Source: Prinia subflava
Taxonomy: Eukaryota; Chordata; Aves; Passeriformes; Cisticolidae
Reading direction: 5' to 3'
DNA: 64,000 bases
NCBI RefSeq assembly: GCF_021018805.1
Contig: NC_086257.1
Span: 12,644,693 to 12,708,692, forward strand
Positions 1 to 13,517 of the stretch are shown here, piece by piece. Positions within the stretch are counted from its first letter, which is position 1; each line of letters begins with the position of its first letter. The translations under genes and the position numbers were made by a program. The notes under the pieces were generated by a model. It had not been told where the DNA came from. It made no database searches and was given only the letters and a program-made list of their open reading frames with translations.

Positions 1-739
1 AAGTGAAGGGCTGAACAAAGGCGAAATGTATGGAGTCTGACTGTTAGCGAGCTTTTGGTGTTTTCGTTACTAGAAAATAATTAGAGCTAATGAATATGCA
101 GGCGACGGAGTAAATAAATAATTTGCCAGTTTTATATATATACGCACATGGACACATACGTAAGTGTATCTATACATACACACACAAAGACGCCTATATT
201 TTAAAGTTTCCTGAGATTTTTTTTTAAGAGCAGAAGCACTGTTTAAAATATTGTACAAATGTTGCTTAGCTTAATTGATTAAGCCACAAAGGTTTTCTGC
301 TTTTAAATACCATACTTATACCTTTCAACAATCATTTTAATATATAGTCAATGGCTCTTTGTAGCGGGAACAAAAAAGAACTATCCACAGTTTTTCAATA
401 GACTTTGAGCTGGGGAAAGACAGGTTAATCGAGGGTTGCATCTAGAAAACAACCAAGTGTTGTATGTTTGCACTGAATCCAAATGTCTGCATTTTTCTAA
501 CTAAATCAAAGGGAGTGTTATTTCTTTTTCTGCTCACTCATCTGAAGGTAAGTAAATTTTCTCTGGCGATCAAAAGCCTGGTCAGCAACAAAGACACCGC
601 CTGCTTTTTCCACCGTCCTGGTGTGGCAAGTTGAGGAATTTCAATAACTGTGACAAGGGTGACTGATTTGTGAACTAGAAAAGGTTTGAATGTCAGAAAA
701 TTTACATTGCTCCTATCGAGGATTTAAAATAAATTTTTA

Positions 740-742
<3 letters not shown>

Positions 743-776
<34 letters not shown>

Positions 777-806
777 GAGAAAGAGAGAGAGAGAGAAAAA
801 AAGTAA
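743..806. repeat. Oligo-A run followed by GA-rich tract
   Basis: A perfect run of 30 A (743-772) passes into a (GA)-rich purine tract. It is simple sequence. The A run has no recognisable retrotransposon body to its left. Confidence 0.9.
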
Positions 807-867
807 CCGTGAGTTACATGCAGTAGAACGAGAAATAATGTAGGTTTGGAAAATTTACAGTTTTACC

Positions 868-895
868 TGAATGAGAGAATGAATGAGAGAATGAA
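868..895. repeat. 12-bp tandem repeat (TGAATGAGAGAA)
   Basis: Two full copies of TGAATGAGAGAA (868-879 and 880-891) plus a partial third. It continues into more purine-rich simple sequence up to about 1000. Confidence 0.8.
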
Positions 896-1458
896 TACCT
901 CCATGAAAGAGAGAGCGAGCGACAGCGAGACAAAATGAGAGCGAGAGGGAAAAGAGAAAGAAAATAACCAAAAAAGAAAAAAAGAGGCGAAACAACAACA
1001 ACAAAAATAGAAAGTTAAGAGTGCTCACCCACCTGCGTTTTGATGGGTGCAGAAAGCAAGATTTATTTCAGAAACCTGATGGAGGGATAGAATCAGCTAC
1101 ACAGAGAAATCACGCCTGATGTTTAAAAATAAAACCAAGTGCACCCAGCACTTACTCTCTGAGAGCTTCAGTTTTAAATAAGAAGAAAACACCTTCAAAA
1201 GACGAGAATCCCTATAGGGCTTCTCTTTCCAAAGCCTAAAAGTTGTTCAGTGATCTTAAAAATTCAGGATCTCCACGAAATCATCATAACCGTCATTATC
1301 AGAATGCTGGAGACAGAGGGACAGAGAGAGAGAGAGAGAGCGGGGGACAAAATAACCCTAATAATAATAGTAGATTTTTTTTCCCTTAGCATACACATAC
1401 ACACAAAAAGATGCGCTGGAAATATTTTCGTGAGGTGAAACAAAAAAAAAAAGGCAAA

Positions 1459-1461
<3 letters not shown>

Positions 1462-1495
<34 letters not shown>

Positions 1496-1524
1496 CTTAC
1501 ATATATATTAAAAAAAAAAAAAAA
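1462..1524. repeat. Oligo-A tracts upstream of the ZIC1 promoter
   Basis: A 30-nt A run (1462-1491) and a second run ending at 1524 flank a short TA-rich piece. They directly border the GC-rich promoter. Confidence 0.85.
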
Positions 1525-1525
1525 G

Positions 1526-1770
1526 TTGGTGGGGCTGCCGCAGCCCCGTTTGTCAGAGCGGTGTCAGGGCGCCACAATACCTGCGATGGATGAGGCGGCG
1601 CGGCCAATCAGCGCCCGCAGCCGGCGGGGCCGGGGGCAGCGACGCGGGGAAGGGGGAGCCGGCGCCGGCCAATGCGCGCCCACGTCCGCCCGCACGGCGC
1701 TCCGCCCCCGGCTCCCATTCATCAAGGGGGGGGACGGTGTCGTCTTTTCAATTCATTTATCTGCAGGAAT
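1526..1770 (+). promoter_or_regulatory. ZIC1 promoter, GC-rich with CCAAT boxes
   Basis: Composition switches abruptly from A-rich to strongly GC/CpG-rich. Two CCAAT boxes are visible in NF-Y-like context: 1604-1608 (GCGGCCAATCAGCG) and 1669-1673 (CCGGCCAATGCG). A GC box (CCGCCCCC) follows at 1702-1709. There is no clear TATA box. The transcription start cannot be read from sequence alone; I place it roughly at 1.70-1.80 kb, giving a leader of about 0.7 kb, which is an inference. Because ZIC4 usually diverges from here, the island may work in both directions. Confidence 0.6.
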
Positions 1771-5355
<3,585 letters not shown>

Positions 5356-5803
5356 AACGCTAAAACAACACAACAACAACAAAACACAAACCGAAACAAA
5401 ACAAAAAAAAAGCCCCAAGCGAGCAAACAAATATCCTATTTAAAGACTCCAAAATAATGGACACTGAAATCAAAATTTGAATGAGCAAACAAAAATAAAA
5501 TGCTGCCAGTAGACCCAGGACTGAGTAAAATGAAGATTTAATTTTTAATTTTTTTTTTGTCTTCTATTATTTTTGTCTCTCTCTTTTTTAATAGTTCCTT
5601 TTTAATTTTTTTTATTTTTATTTTTATTTTCTGACTGTTTTGCTCTGTTCCAAGGCTTGGTAGGCGAAGGGGTTAGTAGAATGCATAAGAAGACAAGGTT
5701 ACCAGGGCAAATGCCAACTGTGTAGGGCTTTACTGGAAACCACTGATTAGAGATCGCCAACTGCATGTCTGCTCGGGCAGCGGCCTTCCCCCCCACCCCC
5801 TCT

Positions 5804-5811
5804 TGTAAATA
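5804..5811 (+). promoter_or_regulatory. Pumilio-type element (TGTAAATA) 1
   Basis: It matches the PUF-binding consensus TGTANATA on the mRNA strand, in the proximal ZIC1 3' UTR. Function is inferred from the motif. Confidence 0.45.
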
Positions 5812-5864
5812 CAGAATTATTAGCTTCAAAAACAAAACAACAAAAAAAGTGTACTGTTTGATTT

Positions 5865-5872
5865 TGTAAATA
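5865..5872 (+). promoter_or_regulatory. Pumilio-type element (TGTAAATA) 2
   Basis: A second exact TGTAAATA lies 61 nt after the first, in the same orientation and in A/T-rich, probably unstructured sequence. Confidence 0.45.
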
Positions 5873-6331
5873 GTTATATCGCAAGTTGAATAAGGGGGAT
5901 ATGTGGATTTGTGGTCTTTGCATATATGTGGGGGGAGGGGCGGGCGGGCGGGAGCGGCGGCGGGGGGGAGGAGGAGGTGGGGGGGCAGAGGGAAGAGGTA
6001 GAAATTCAACTATTTGTACTGAATGGCAAGAATGTTCTAGTAAATGTGTATCAAAATGTGAATTACTTTGTATTATTACAGTCTAAACGTCGATCTAACA
6101 GAATATTATTGGTATTAATGTGCTTTTTTGTATAAAGTGCAACATTTCGTCCCAAAGTCCAGTCTAAGTAGTGCAGTAAAATGTTGTTACACGTCCTGTC
6201 AAGAAATTCGTATAGTGAAAGCCTGGATCTGCGTGTCAAACTGTTACATTTGTTTATGTAAAGTGATATTAAAAAAAAAAAAAGATATAAACTATATCTG
6301 TCCGTTGCTTTTGGCAAATACAAGAACATAA

Positions 6332-6339
6332 TGTATATA
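6332..6339 (+). promoter_or_regulatory. Pumilio-type element (TGTATATA) 3
   Basis: An exact TGTATATA, the highest-affinity form of the PUF consensus, in the distal 3' UTR about 130 nt before the first poly(A) signal candidate. Confidence 0.45.
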
Positions 6340-6471
6340 AATCCTAATTTCCATATTTATCCGCATGTAAAGGTCCGGTTATACCTGTTACAAGATATTC
6401 AATATTTATGGCTAGAAGAATTGGTATGTAAAATTTAGTTTACAGAACTGTTTGGTAACATTTCGTACCTT

Positions 6472-6477
6472 ATTAAA
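6472..6477 (+). terminator. Candidate poly(A) signal ATTAAA for ZIC1
   Basis: ATTAAA is the commonest variant hexamer. It is followed about 20 nt later by GT-rich sequence (AATTGTGGTAGG). The ZIC1 mRNA may end near 6495. Confidence 0.45.
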
Positions 6478-6561
6478 GATTCTTAAATCCCAAGAATTGT
6501 GGTAGGAATTCTTATTCACTAAGTCAACCTGCTGCAACTCCTACTAGCTTTAGGATATTAG

Positions 6562-6567
6562 AATAAA
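6562..6567 (+). terminator. Candidate poly(A) signal AATAAA for ZIC1
   Basis: A canonical AATAAA, followed by T-rich sequence. It is an alternative end about 90 nt downstream of the ATTAAA candidate. Confidence 0.45.
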
Positions 6568-6590
6568 ACTGTCCCAGTTTTTCACTGCTT

Positions 6591-8711
6591 TCCATTATGT
6601 CATCACTAAAGCAGCAAAGGTGATATAAATGTGATAAATGAAAGGATCCCTGCTGGCATTACTATAGTGTGTAATTAGTATTTATATCAAAATTTATGAA
6701 ACAAATTTTCGGCCGCAGTATAATTTAAATGACCTTTGCAGACATAGAATAACAACCATAAAAATAACAGAAATAGATTGCATATGCTACATAAATATTA
6801 ATGTGGGGAATTGTTACACGAGAAGTGCTGCATTCCACTCCAACACTGTCCATGAATCTGCATAGACTGGGTCCCTAAATTAAATTAATTCGGATAACAT
6901 ATATTAGGAGATTTAAAACAGAGGAGATTTCGGTTGCTATTTTAATTTAAGGCATTTATGACCATAACTAATTCTTAGGCAGTGGATTCATGACTTTCCT
7001 TGGGCCTTTTACTCCAAGAAGTACAGCACTGTTTCACGAAGGCCGTTGTTGTTGTTGTGTGTATTTTTATTTGGGTTTTTTCTTCTTTTTTTTTTTTTTT
7101 CTTTGCTGATATTCCTTAAAACGTGATGTTAATTTAAATCAATTACTTCTTATGTTATGTTATTATTATTACTATAATTTTGCTAGTGTTAATAGCTTTC
7201 TAAAAAAATAAATCTAGGGCATAAGAATTATTTTATGTAATTTGATTATCTTTCTATCTCTTTTATTTATTTCTCATTTACTTAAGAAATTCGTTCCATT
7301 GGCTGGCGTTGATACAGTAAATTTGTAAATGAGAAGACAATATAAAAAATCTAAATTACTTGTGCTTAATGACTGTAGCAGAACGCCTTTTCTCTAAATC
7401 AGATTGTCTTCCTTGCAGTTTAGTTTGATAGATTTGCAAGCTGTACTGCTTCCACTAACTTAGCTACGGTTGTTGGAACTGTTGGGCTTTGTTCCTGGTT
7501 GTAGCTTGCATGATCGCCCCATTAAGCAGACAACATATCAACAGACAACACAAATCATGAGGTTGGCTAAAGCTGCGAGGGCTTGTGATATGTCATAGAG
7601 TGAATTGCACAAACTGACCTTCCAGTAGACCAAGATGACACTTTAACAGCTTCTTTAAAGAAATATTATGTGTACAGCGAGTCAATAGCCATATTAACCG
7701 CTCGGGGGGCGGGGGTGCGGGGGAAGCCGCTCTCCCCTCGCATTCGTGCGGGCACTCCTCAGCCCCGGCGGTAACCCGCCCAGAGCACAGCCCGCTGCCT
7801 CTCAGCAGCCCTCCGCTAGAATTTTTCTTTGTCCGTAACATTTGTGGGTCTCCCTCGGAGACTTTCCTCTGCCCGAAAGCGCACGCCTCAACCCCCACCT
7901 CCAAAAAAAAAAAAAAAAAAAAAAAGAAAAAGGGAATGAAAAGCTAGTTAGCTACTTTGTCTTTCTCATCCGAAGCCTCACTGCTGCCAGTTCGGCATCG
8001 CCTCCTGCTCCCTGCAGCACCCATGGGAAGGCTTTGCTTTAACTTTACTTTTTACAAAATGTTATTATTATAAGGCTAATATCAGTTTTCAATGAAAAGA
8101 GCGCCACCTTGCAGGGCTTGGCGAGATAGGAAAAGTCGGAGCCCAGCGGGACCGGGGCAGAAAGTGTTGAGACTTGAGAAAATGTAGCCCACCGGGCAAA
8201 AGAGCCAGGGGAAAAAGTGTTTCATGCGCCTAAAATGCTGCTTGTTGCCAGTCTTTCAGGGCAACTGTCTCTGCGACTTTACCGGGCACCGGTTATAAAA
8301 AAATAAGCTTGAGCGTATCTAAGAAAAAAAGAATTCTTGAGCTAGTCTGAGGCATCCATCTGTAAAGTAAACCCGGAGAAATGTGGTGAGGGTGAGATAT
8401 TTTAAAGATGCGTATTGCAAGTTTCTTTGAACTTGTGTAAAGTCCCTAGTGGTCGGTTAACACAGATCTGTTACTTGTGTGTATTGGAGCACTTGGTTAA
8501 TGAGAATTCTTTTAAACTTTCAGTCTGAGGTTTGTTTGAGCGTCCTACAGCAGAAAGGATGATTCTAGTGGTATTGTTGCTGCTGCTGTAGGTTTTTTAT
8601 CTGGGGTGAGGGGGAACTGTGCGATACTGGTTGATCTCCATCTCGTGTATGTTCTGAATTAGCGACGATCACTGGGGCTGGAATTGTTAATGCTGAATTC
8701 AAGTCCACGCC
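6591..8711. other. Non-coding, repeat-poor flank just 3' of ZIC1
   Basis: No protein-like ORF is seen. The 6.6-7.5 kb part is A/T-rich. The 7440-7700 part is of mixed composition, without repeats, and reads like a conserved non-coding element. A 23-nt A run ends at 7925. The 8080-8540 part is again mixed and repeat-free. No promoter or RNA gene is evident. Confidence 0.6.
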
Positions 8712-10280
8712 ATGCTGGTGCTTGTGCTGTTCGCTTGGCTCTGGAGAGGGGAGCAGTGCTTTGAAATCTCCGGCAGAGAGAGGGGTGTTTTCAGGCAGAG
8801 CGGTTGTGAGGTTTCTCTCGGCGGTTTCTGCGCTGTTTTAGTCTCTAAAGTCAACTTTCCTCTAGCCAGGCTCCCTTGGCGGATTTACTCACGAAAGCTG
8901 GCAAGGAGAAACACCGACCCCAGCTCTCCAGCCTCAACGGAGGCCATCATTTTCTCTCTGATGCCTGGCTCTGGAGATGCTGTCGCGGTACTTTTCCCGC
9001 GTGGGAAAAGTAGATTTGGCAGCCCACGGCAGGCCGTGCCGCCAGCCCCGCGGAGCCTGGCCCGGGGTAGACAAAACGCTTGGTCCGATGTCTGCCGTGC
9101 GCAGCCTCCCGCGCCCGCGGAGGCTCCCGCCGCCCGGGGGAGTGCTCCAATATACCCAAAGCAGGACGGCAGTGCCGGCGGGGGAGAGTGCAGGGGGCTG
9201 CTCGGGAGGGTGTGTGGAGGGCTGTGTGTGCTGGCCCCTCTCGGGTGGCAACCCCCGGCCGTGCTTGTGCCGTTTGCACGCAGAAAGTTAAATGCAAAAC
9301 AATAATCAGGCGCTTCCACTTCCCCCGCCAAAGACTCGCCTTTCAGGTCGCTTTAATGGTTTGTGAGTGATCGCTTGAATTTATTAGAAGGCAAGTCCGG
9401 CATTCATAAGGCAAAGTTAGCTTCTTTAGTCCAGACACTGTTTGAAATGGGGGCACCCGCTCCGCGCTGGCCTCGTCTGGCTATCGCCCTTCTTTTAGCC
9501 GTGAGGCAGCAGCAGTCCCTGGACTGATGCACGGAGCATCCACACTTTTATTAACTGCTTTTCTGGCCACGCTGGTAAAGGGCTCTGACTTTGTAAGTTT
9601 TCCTGTGTCCAGAACCCTTGCTCCTTTCGGAGCAACTCCTGACAGGAGCGAGCAGGGAGCCGGCGGGCACGCAGGAGCCCGGCTGCACGCCCGGGGCCGC
9701 AGGAGCCCCGGCGCGGCCGGCGAGGAGCCAGAGCCCCGCAGCAAAGCCCGCTTCCAGCAGGCAGGACAGGGGAGGAGATCCCCGCTGGAAAGGGCAGAGT
9801 ATTCCAAGTGACCTGACGCTAAAAGAACCCGTGTGCGCTTTGCCGCTGGAGCTCAAAGTGAGAGGAATTCGTGAGCGGTACGCCCACGAAGGAGGCCGTG
9901 CAGGTATCGGGCACACCGTGCATCACCGTCACAAAGTTTGCATCCGAATTTGCACCCACCCGTGCCCCGCTGGCACCCGCAGCACCCTGCCAGGCCGCAC
10001 ACGGCCGTGCCCGCCCGTGGCACCCGTGCGCGCCGGGCACCCCGACAAGAGGGCTCCATCCCCGCGGTCAGCGCGGCGCTCCCGCGGGGATCAGCACATT
10101 TTCCTCAAAAGGTGGTTGGCGATTCCCTGCTGAGCGGGGCTTTGCTGCCGGAGAGAGGCCGGGGAACGCTGAGAGGCCCGGCCCGGCCGCGCAGCCCGGC
10201 CTGCGGAGCGGCTCCGCGGGCGCGGGGGGTCCCGTGGTGGGCACGGACATTGCCTGTGCTGTGGCTACAACCCACGGGAC
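8712..10280. other. GC/CpG-rich island region, no recognised gene
   Basis: GC-rich blocks at about 8880-9300 and 9640-10260 leave long frames open on both strands, up to 208 codons. None shows a recognisable domain, and overlapping frames on opposite strands are equally open, which is the signature of GC composition rather than coding. A GTAAGT donor-like site follows CTTT near 9590. The blocks may be CpG-island regulatory sequence of the ZIC1 locus. Confidence 0.5.
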
Positions 10281-10439
10281 ACACAGCCGCTGCCGCAGAT
10301 GCCCACAAGATCACCGAAATCACGGTTCGCGTTGCAATTGTATTACAAATACGCGCGTATCTGTACATTACCTCTCCGTCTACATTTGTATGTAAAGAAA
10401 GAGAGGTGTTTCTAGAAAGACACACATTCAGGTGTTTAC

Positions 10440-10990
10440 ACGGAAGTATATTTTCGAAAGCTCACAGAACCTCTATTATGCAATGCAAATGTTTCTGTAC
10501 AATGGGTGGCATTTGTAACAGAATGGGTGTAATTTCCAAATTCACCAGAAAGATTAATGATTGAGATTTCTGTTTTGAGTGAAGGGCAGGTCTGATTTCC
10601 TGAACCTGCTGAACGTATGGAGGTGGGTTCCATTTCACCGCAAAGATACTGCATTTTAGGGAGCATTGTTTATTAAAAATGGCCCAGGTTTTTATTTTGT
10701 ATCATTTTTCCTCCTGTCTGCTAACGTCTATGGGTCAGATTTGGTTCATCTTCGATAACATGAAACACGATCCTGTGAAGCGAAGGGGCTATTTTTATCA
10801 TGCAGCTGGAAGCTGTCATCAATTCATAACATTTATTTCGGCTTTAGAACGATAGTATAAAATAGCATGAAGTTTCCAGATGACGCCCGTACTGCAGACA
10901 GGATTTTTCAAGTATAATAAATCAAATTAATTACCTTTTAGATATATACGACCATACTACCTCTCTATGAAACTGCTATTAAAAAAATGC
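10440..10990. promoter_or_regulatory. Candidate conserved enhancer 3' of ZIC1
   Basis: About 550 bp of repeat-free, balanced-composition sequence carry developmental factor motifs: a POU octamer ATGCAAAT (10483-10490), ATTAATGATTGA near 10555, a TALE/homeodomain-like CTGTCATCAATTCA near 10815, and CAAATTAATTAC near 10922. No frame is coding-like. The enhancer call rests on texture and motifs only. Confidence 0.4.
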
Positions 10991-11384
10991 TCGATGGGTG
11001 CATCTGTGATTGTGCGTGTGTTTACATCTGGGGACCCAAACACAGAATTAGCTGTCTGGGGTAGCTGCAGCCAGAAAGGTCTCAGGATCAGTGGGGCACA
11101 CTCAGTTCCGAGTCCTCACATGCCGCTTGTCGAGACGTGAGCACTGCTTCGCTTAGCAAAATGAAAGTTGTGTTTTGGCACTGGGCAGAACTGTAAGATC
11201 CTTTAGGACCCTTTTCACTTCCAAAAATGCCGTGAGGAAATATGACCAAAGAGTGACGAAAATATAAGCCCAGGAAAATACCCCCAACATCAGCAAGCTT
11301 CCCCCCGCCGGGACGTGTGCTTGATGTTGCCTCTTTTGGGGGCCGGGGGGCAGCGGGGAGGTTCGGGACTGACCACCTGGGGAC

Positions 11385-11672
11385 GGTTCCTGGAGCGTGG
11401 GGGCGGTGCGGGAGTGTCAGAGGGGTATGCGTGCATTTGTGTGAGCACTCTGTGTGCGAGCGAGCAGTGCGGGAGCGATGTGGACGCGTGTGCGCATCTG
11501 CACGCGTGTGATGCGTGTGCGAGCGCCGTGTGAGTGCGTGAGCGCTCCGTACGGGTAGTGCGTGTGTGTGATGCGCGTCTGCCTGTGCCCGTGTGTCTGT
11601 CTGTCTGTGTGTCTGTCTGTGTGTCTGTCTGTGTGTCTGTCTGTGTCTGTGTGTGTGTGAGCGCCCGCCGCG
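11385..11672. repeat. GT/TGTC-rich low-complexity and microsatellite tract
   Basis: A GTG/GCG-rich low-complexity stretch passes into a microsatellite at 11591-11660 built mainly from the 12-mer GTGTGTCTGTCT. The minus-strand frame over it encodes a spurious Thr/Gln/His/Arg repeat. Confidence 0.85.
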
Positions 11673-12060
11673 CGCCCCGGCAGCGCATGCGCGCTGGCGG
11701 CGCGGCTGCACGTGCTGTTGAATATTTATGACGCGGCCCCGCCGCCCGCGGAAGGTGCGCGCGCCCGCCCCGCGCCCGCGCCGTGCCCGCGCTGTACCCG
11801 CGCCGTGCCCGCGCAGTGACCGCGCCGTGCCCGCGCACCGCCGCACGCGCAGCCCGCCCGGCCCGGCCCGGCCCGCCCGGGGCTGCCCCGCCGCGCCGTC
11901 CCCCTGCCGCGCAGCGATGCGCCCGGGCCGGCGCTTGCAGCCTCCCCTGTGCGTTGGGCAAACGCGACCTCCCTCTTCTAACGGGCTCCTTAGCGAGCCC
12001 CCGGCCCCCTCCTCGCCGCCCTTCTCAGCGCCGGGGGTCGGCGGCCGAGTGGCTTTTCGT
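11660..12060. promoter_or_regulatory. CpG island with promoter-like elements
   Basis: This is dense CpG sequence. It holds a palindromic NRF1 site GCGCATGCGC (11683-11692), an E-box CACGTG (11709-11714) and a TATA-like TATTTAT (11723-11729), all within 50 bp, followed by very GC-rich sequence as expected downstream of a start site. No coding product can be assigned. It could drive a non-coding RNA 3' of ZIC1, or be an orphan CpG island acting as an enhancer. Confidence 0.4.
11781..11835. repeat. 11-bp GC minisatellite, five units
   Basis: Five consecutive 11-bp units follow the pattern C-N-G-T-N-cCCGCG. Units 1, 3 and 5 are identical (CCGTGCCCGCG). Units 2 and 4 differ (CTGTACCCGCG and CAGTGACCGCG). 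This suggests growth of a 22-bp unit inside the CpG island. Confidence 0.85.
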
Positions 12061-13437
12061 GGGTTTGTATGTCAAAACGCGATGGGTACAGTCACCAGAA
12101 GAGAACCGTCTCTGGGGAAGGGAGAAAGGTTCTTGTAATGGATGCCTTTCTGCTCGCTCCTCTTAAGAAAACCTCATGATACTGTATGGCCCATCATATT
12201 TTATTGCTGATATATCGACATCGCATGATAGATCCGAGGAAGAAATGCAGGCTCTTGGCATTTATTTCTTGGTGGGCTGTAGGTTTTTTGGTTTTGGTTT
12301 ATTTTTTAACAAATAGTCGTAATTCCCAGTACTCATTGTTCAGCTGCACAAAGTGATTTTAAAGCCTTTTGTAAGGTGGCAAAATAACATCCCATGGTAT
12401 CAGAAATGTGCTTCTGTATCTTGGTAATGACGTGGTAATTCTCTTTGCCCTGAGCCCGGTGGGGAGCGGGCAGGATGGAGGCGGGAATCCTCGGAACCTG
12501 CGCGGGCTGCCGGGCACACCTGGGCACTTGCCCCGGCCCGGGCACGGCCTCGTCCGCACGGCCCGGCCCAGCACCCCCGAAGCTTGCAGAAAGGCCCTTC
12601 TGGGTGGAGCCAGGCTGACTGGAAATCGCCCAGCGAAAATTCCCTCTCCGTAGCCTCTGTCTCCCTCTTCCCCCTCCGCCATAGCCCACCTCTCTCCATC
12701 GCCCCCTCTCCCCTCCTTGCCCGGCGCTGCAGACCAACGCGCCCATAGGTGTGTGCGCCTCGGCTGGGCTGTGGAAGCCTCTCCGGCCAACACCTGGAGT
12801 GCCTGTGTCCCCCTCCCGCATGGCTGAGGCTCCCTGCACGCCCCAGCCGGCTACAAGGGGCGACAATAAAGCCGATGTCCATCATGTTGCCTTTTCGTTT
12901 CAGAAAGGGCAGATCTTGACCTCGGTTCCCCAAGTGGAAGCTTGTCTTGGGCACGCACTGTTGTCACCATTTGCTCCAACATTTAAACAGACGTGTATTC
13001 ATGCACATTTCCCCCCTGCTTTCCATCCAGGCTTTTTTTCTTTCTTCCATTTTCCCCCTCAGCCGAAGGGGAAGCTCCCCAGTAATTGCAGGGGCGCGGG
13101 AAGGGCGTTCAGGGGGACAGCGGCAGCCGGGCACACACCTGAGTCACACGCCCACGCCTTCGCGTGGGAATCCGCTCCCACCATTTCGCTCCCAAGAAAA
13201 CTGTTGATCTCTAAGTGTGAGCCCTTTGCATTTAGTGCTCATGGCTGCTTCATTTCCTCCCTCCCCCAGCCCCTTCCCCTCCGGGTTCGTCCCTTGTTGT
13301 GCTTCCAGAGATAACCAGGTCCCCCCGGTGGGCTGGGGCAGGCGCGGGCGTCTGCGCCAGGACGGGACCGCGCAGCGCTGGCTGCGGGGGCAGAGGAGGG
13401 GGACGTGCCCTCGCTTCTCCGCCAACTGGACAAGAAT
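12061..13437. other. Non-coding stretch with scattered GC-rich patches
   Basis: The part at 12150-12260 is repeat-free, mixed sequence. GC-rich patches lie at about 12450-12620, 13080-13170 and 13320-13430. An acceptor-like TTTTCGTTTCAG ends at 12903. Open frames here (up to 187 codons) overlap on both strands and show no domains. Confidence 0.5.
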
Positions 13438-13517
13438 GGGCTCTATTATTATTGTTGTTGTTGCTGTTGCTGTTAGTAATATTATTGTTATTGTTATTGT
13501 TGTTGTTACTATTATAC
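13438..13517. repeat. ATT/GTT trinucleotide microsatellite
   Basis: Imperfect (ATT)n, (GTT)n and (GCT)n interspersed over about 80 bp. It yields meaningless Val/Ile or Leu runs in translation. Confidence 0.85.

Larger units (their letters stand above)
1..1160. other. Upstream flank of ZIC1 (toward ZIC4), non-coding
   Basis: No ORF here looks like a protein. The stretch from about 420 to 720 is repeat-free and of mixed composition. It holds a consensus plus-strand splice donor (AAG|GTAAGTAA, GT at 548-549). Two minus-strand donors sit at 1031-1032 (CAG|GTGGGTG) and 1154-1155 (GAGA|GTAAGTG). In vertebrates ZIC4 is divergently transcribed from this side, so the minus-strand donors could belong to its untranslated exons. 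Purine-rich simple sequence occupies 743-800 and 868-1000. Confidence 0.6.
5356..6590 (+). other. ZIC1 3' untranslated region (end approximate)
   Basis: This A/T-rich segment follows the TAA at 5353-5355. It contains CAA/A-rich sequence (5366-5410), T tracts (5540-5630), a G-rich patch (5928-5995) and three Pumilio-type elements. Two candidate poly(A) signals mark its end near 6.5 or 6.6 kb. No protein-like ORF is present. Confidence 0.75.

Noticed and set aside
8712..10564. Frames of up to 208 codons in the CpG-rich blocks downstream of ZIC1.
   Set aside because: Both strands and several frames are open together, peptides are Arg/Ala/Pro-rich and no domain is recognisable.
11088..11846. A 252-codon minus frame with a Thr/Gln/His/Arg repeat.
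   Set aside because: The repeat is a translation of the GT/TGTC microsatellite.
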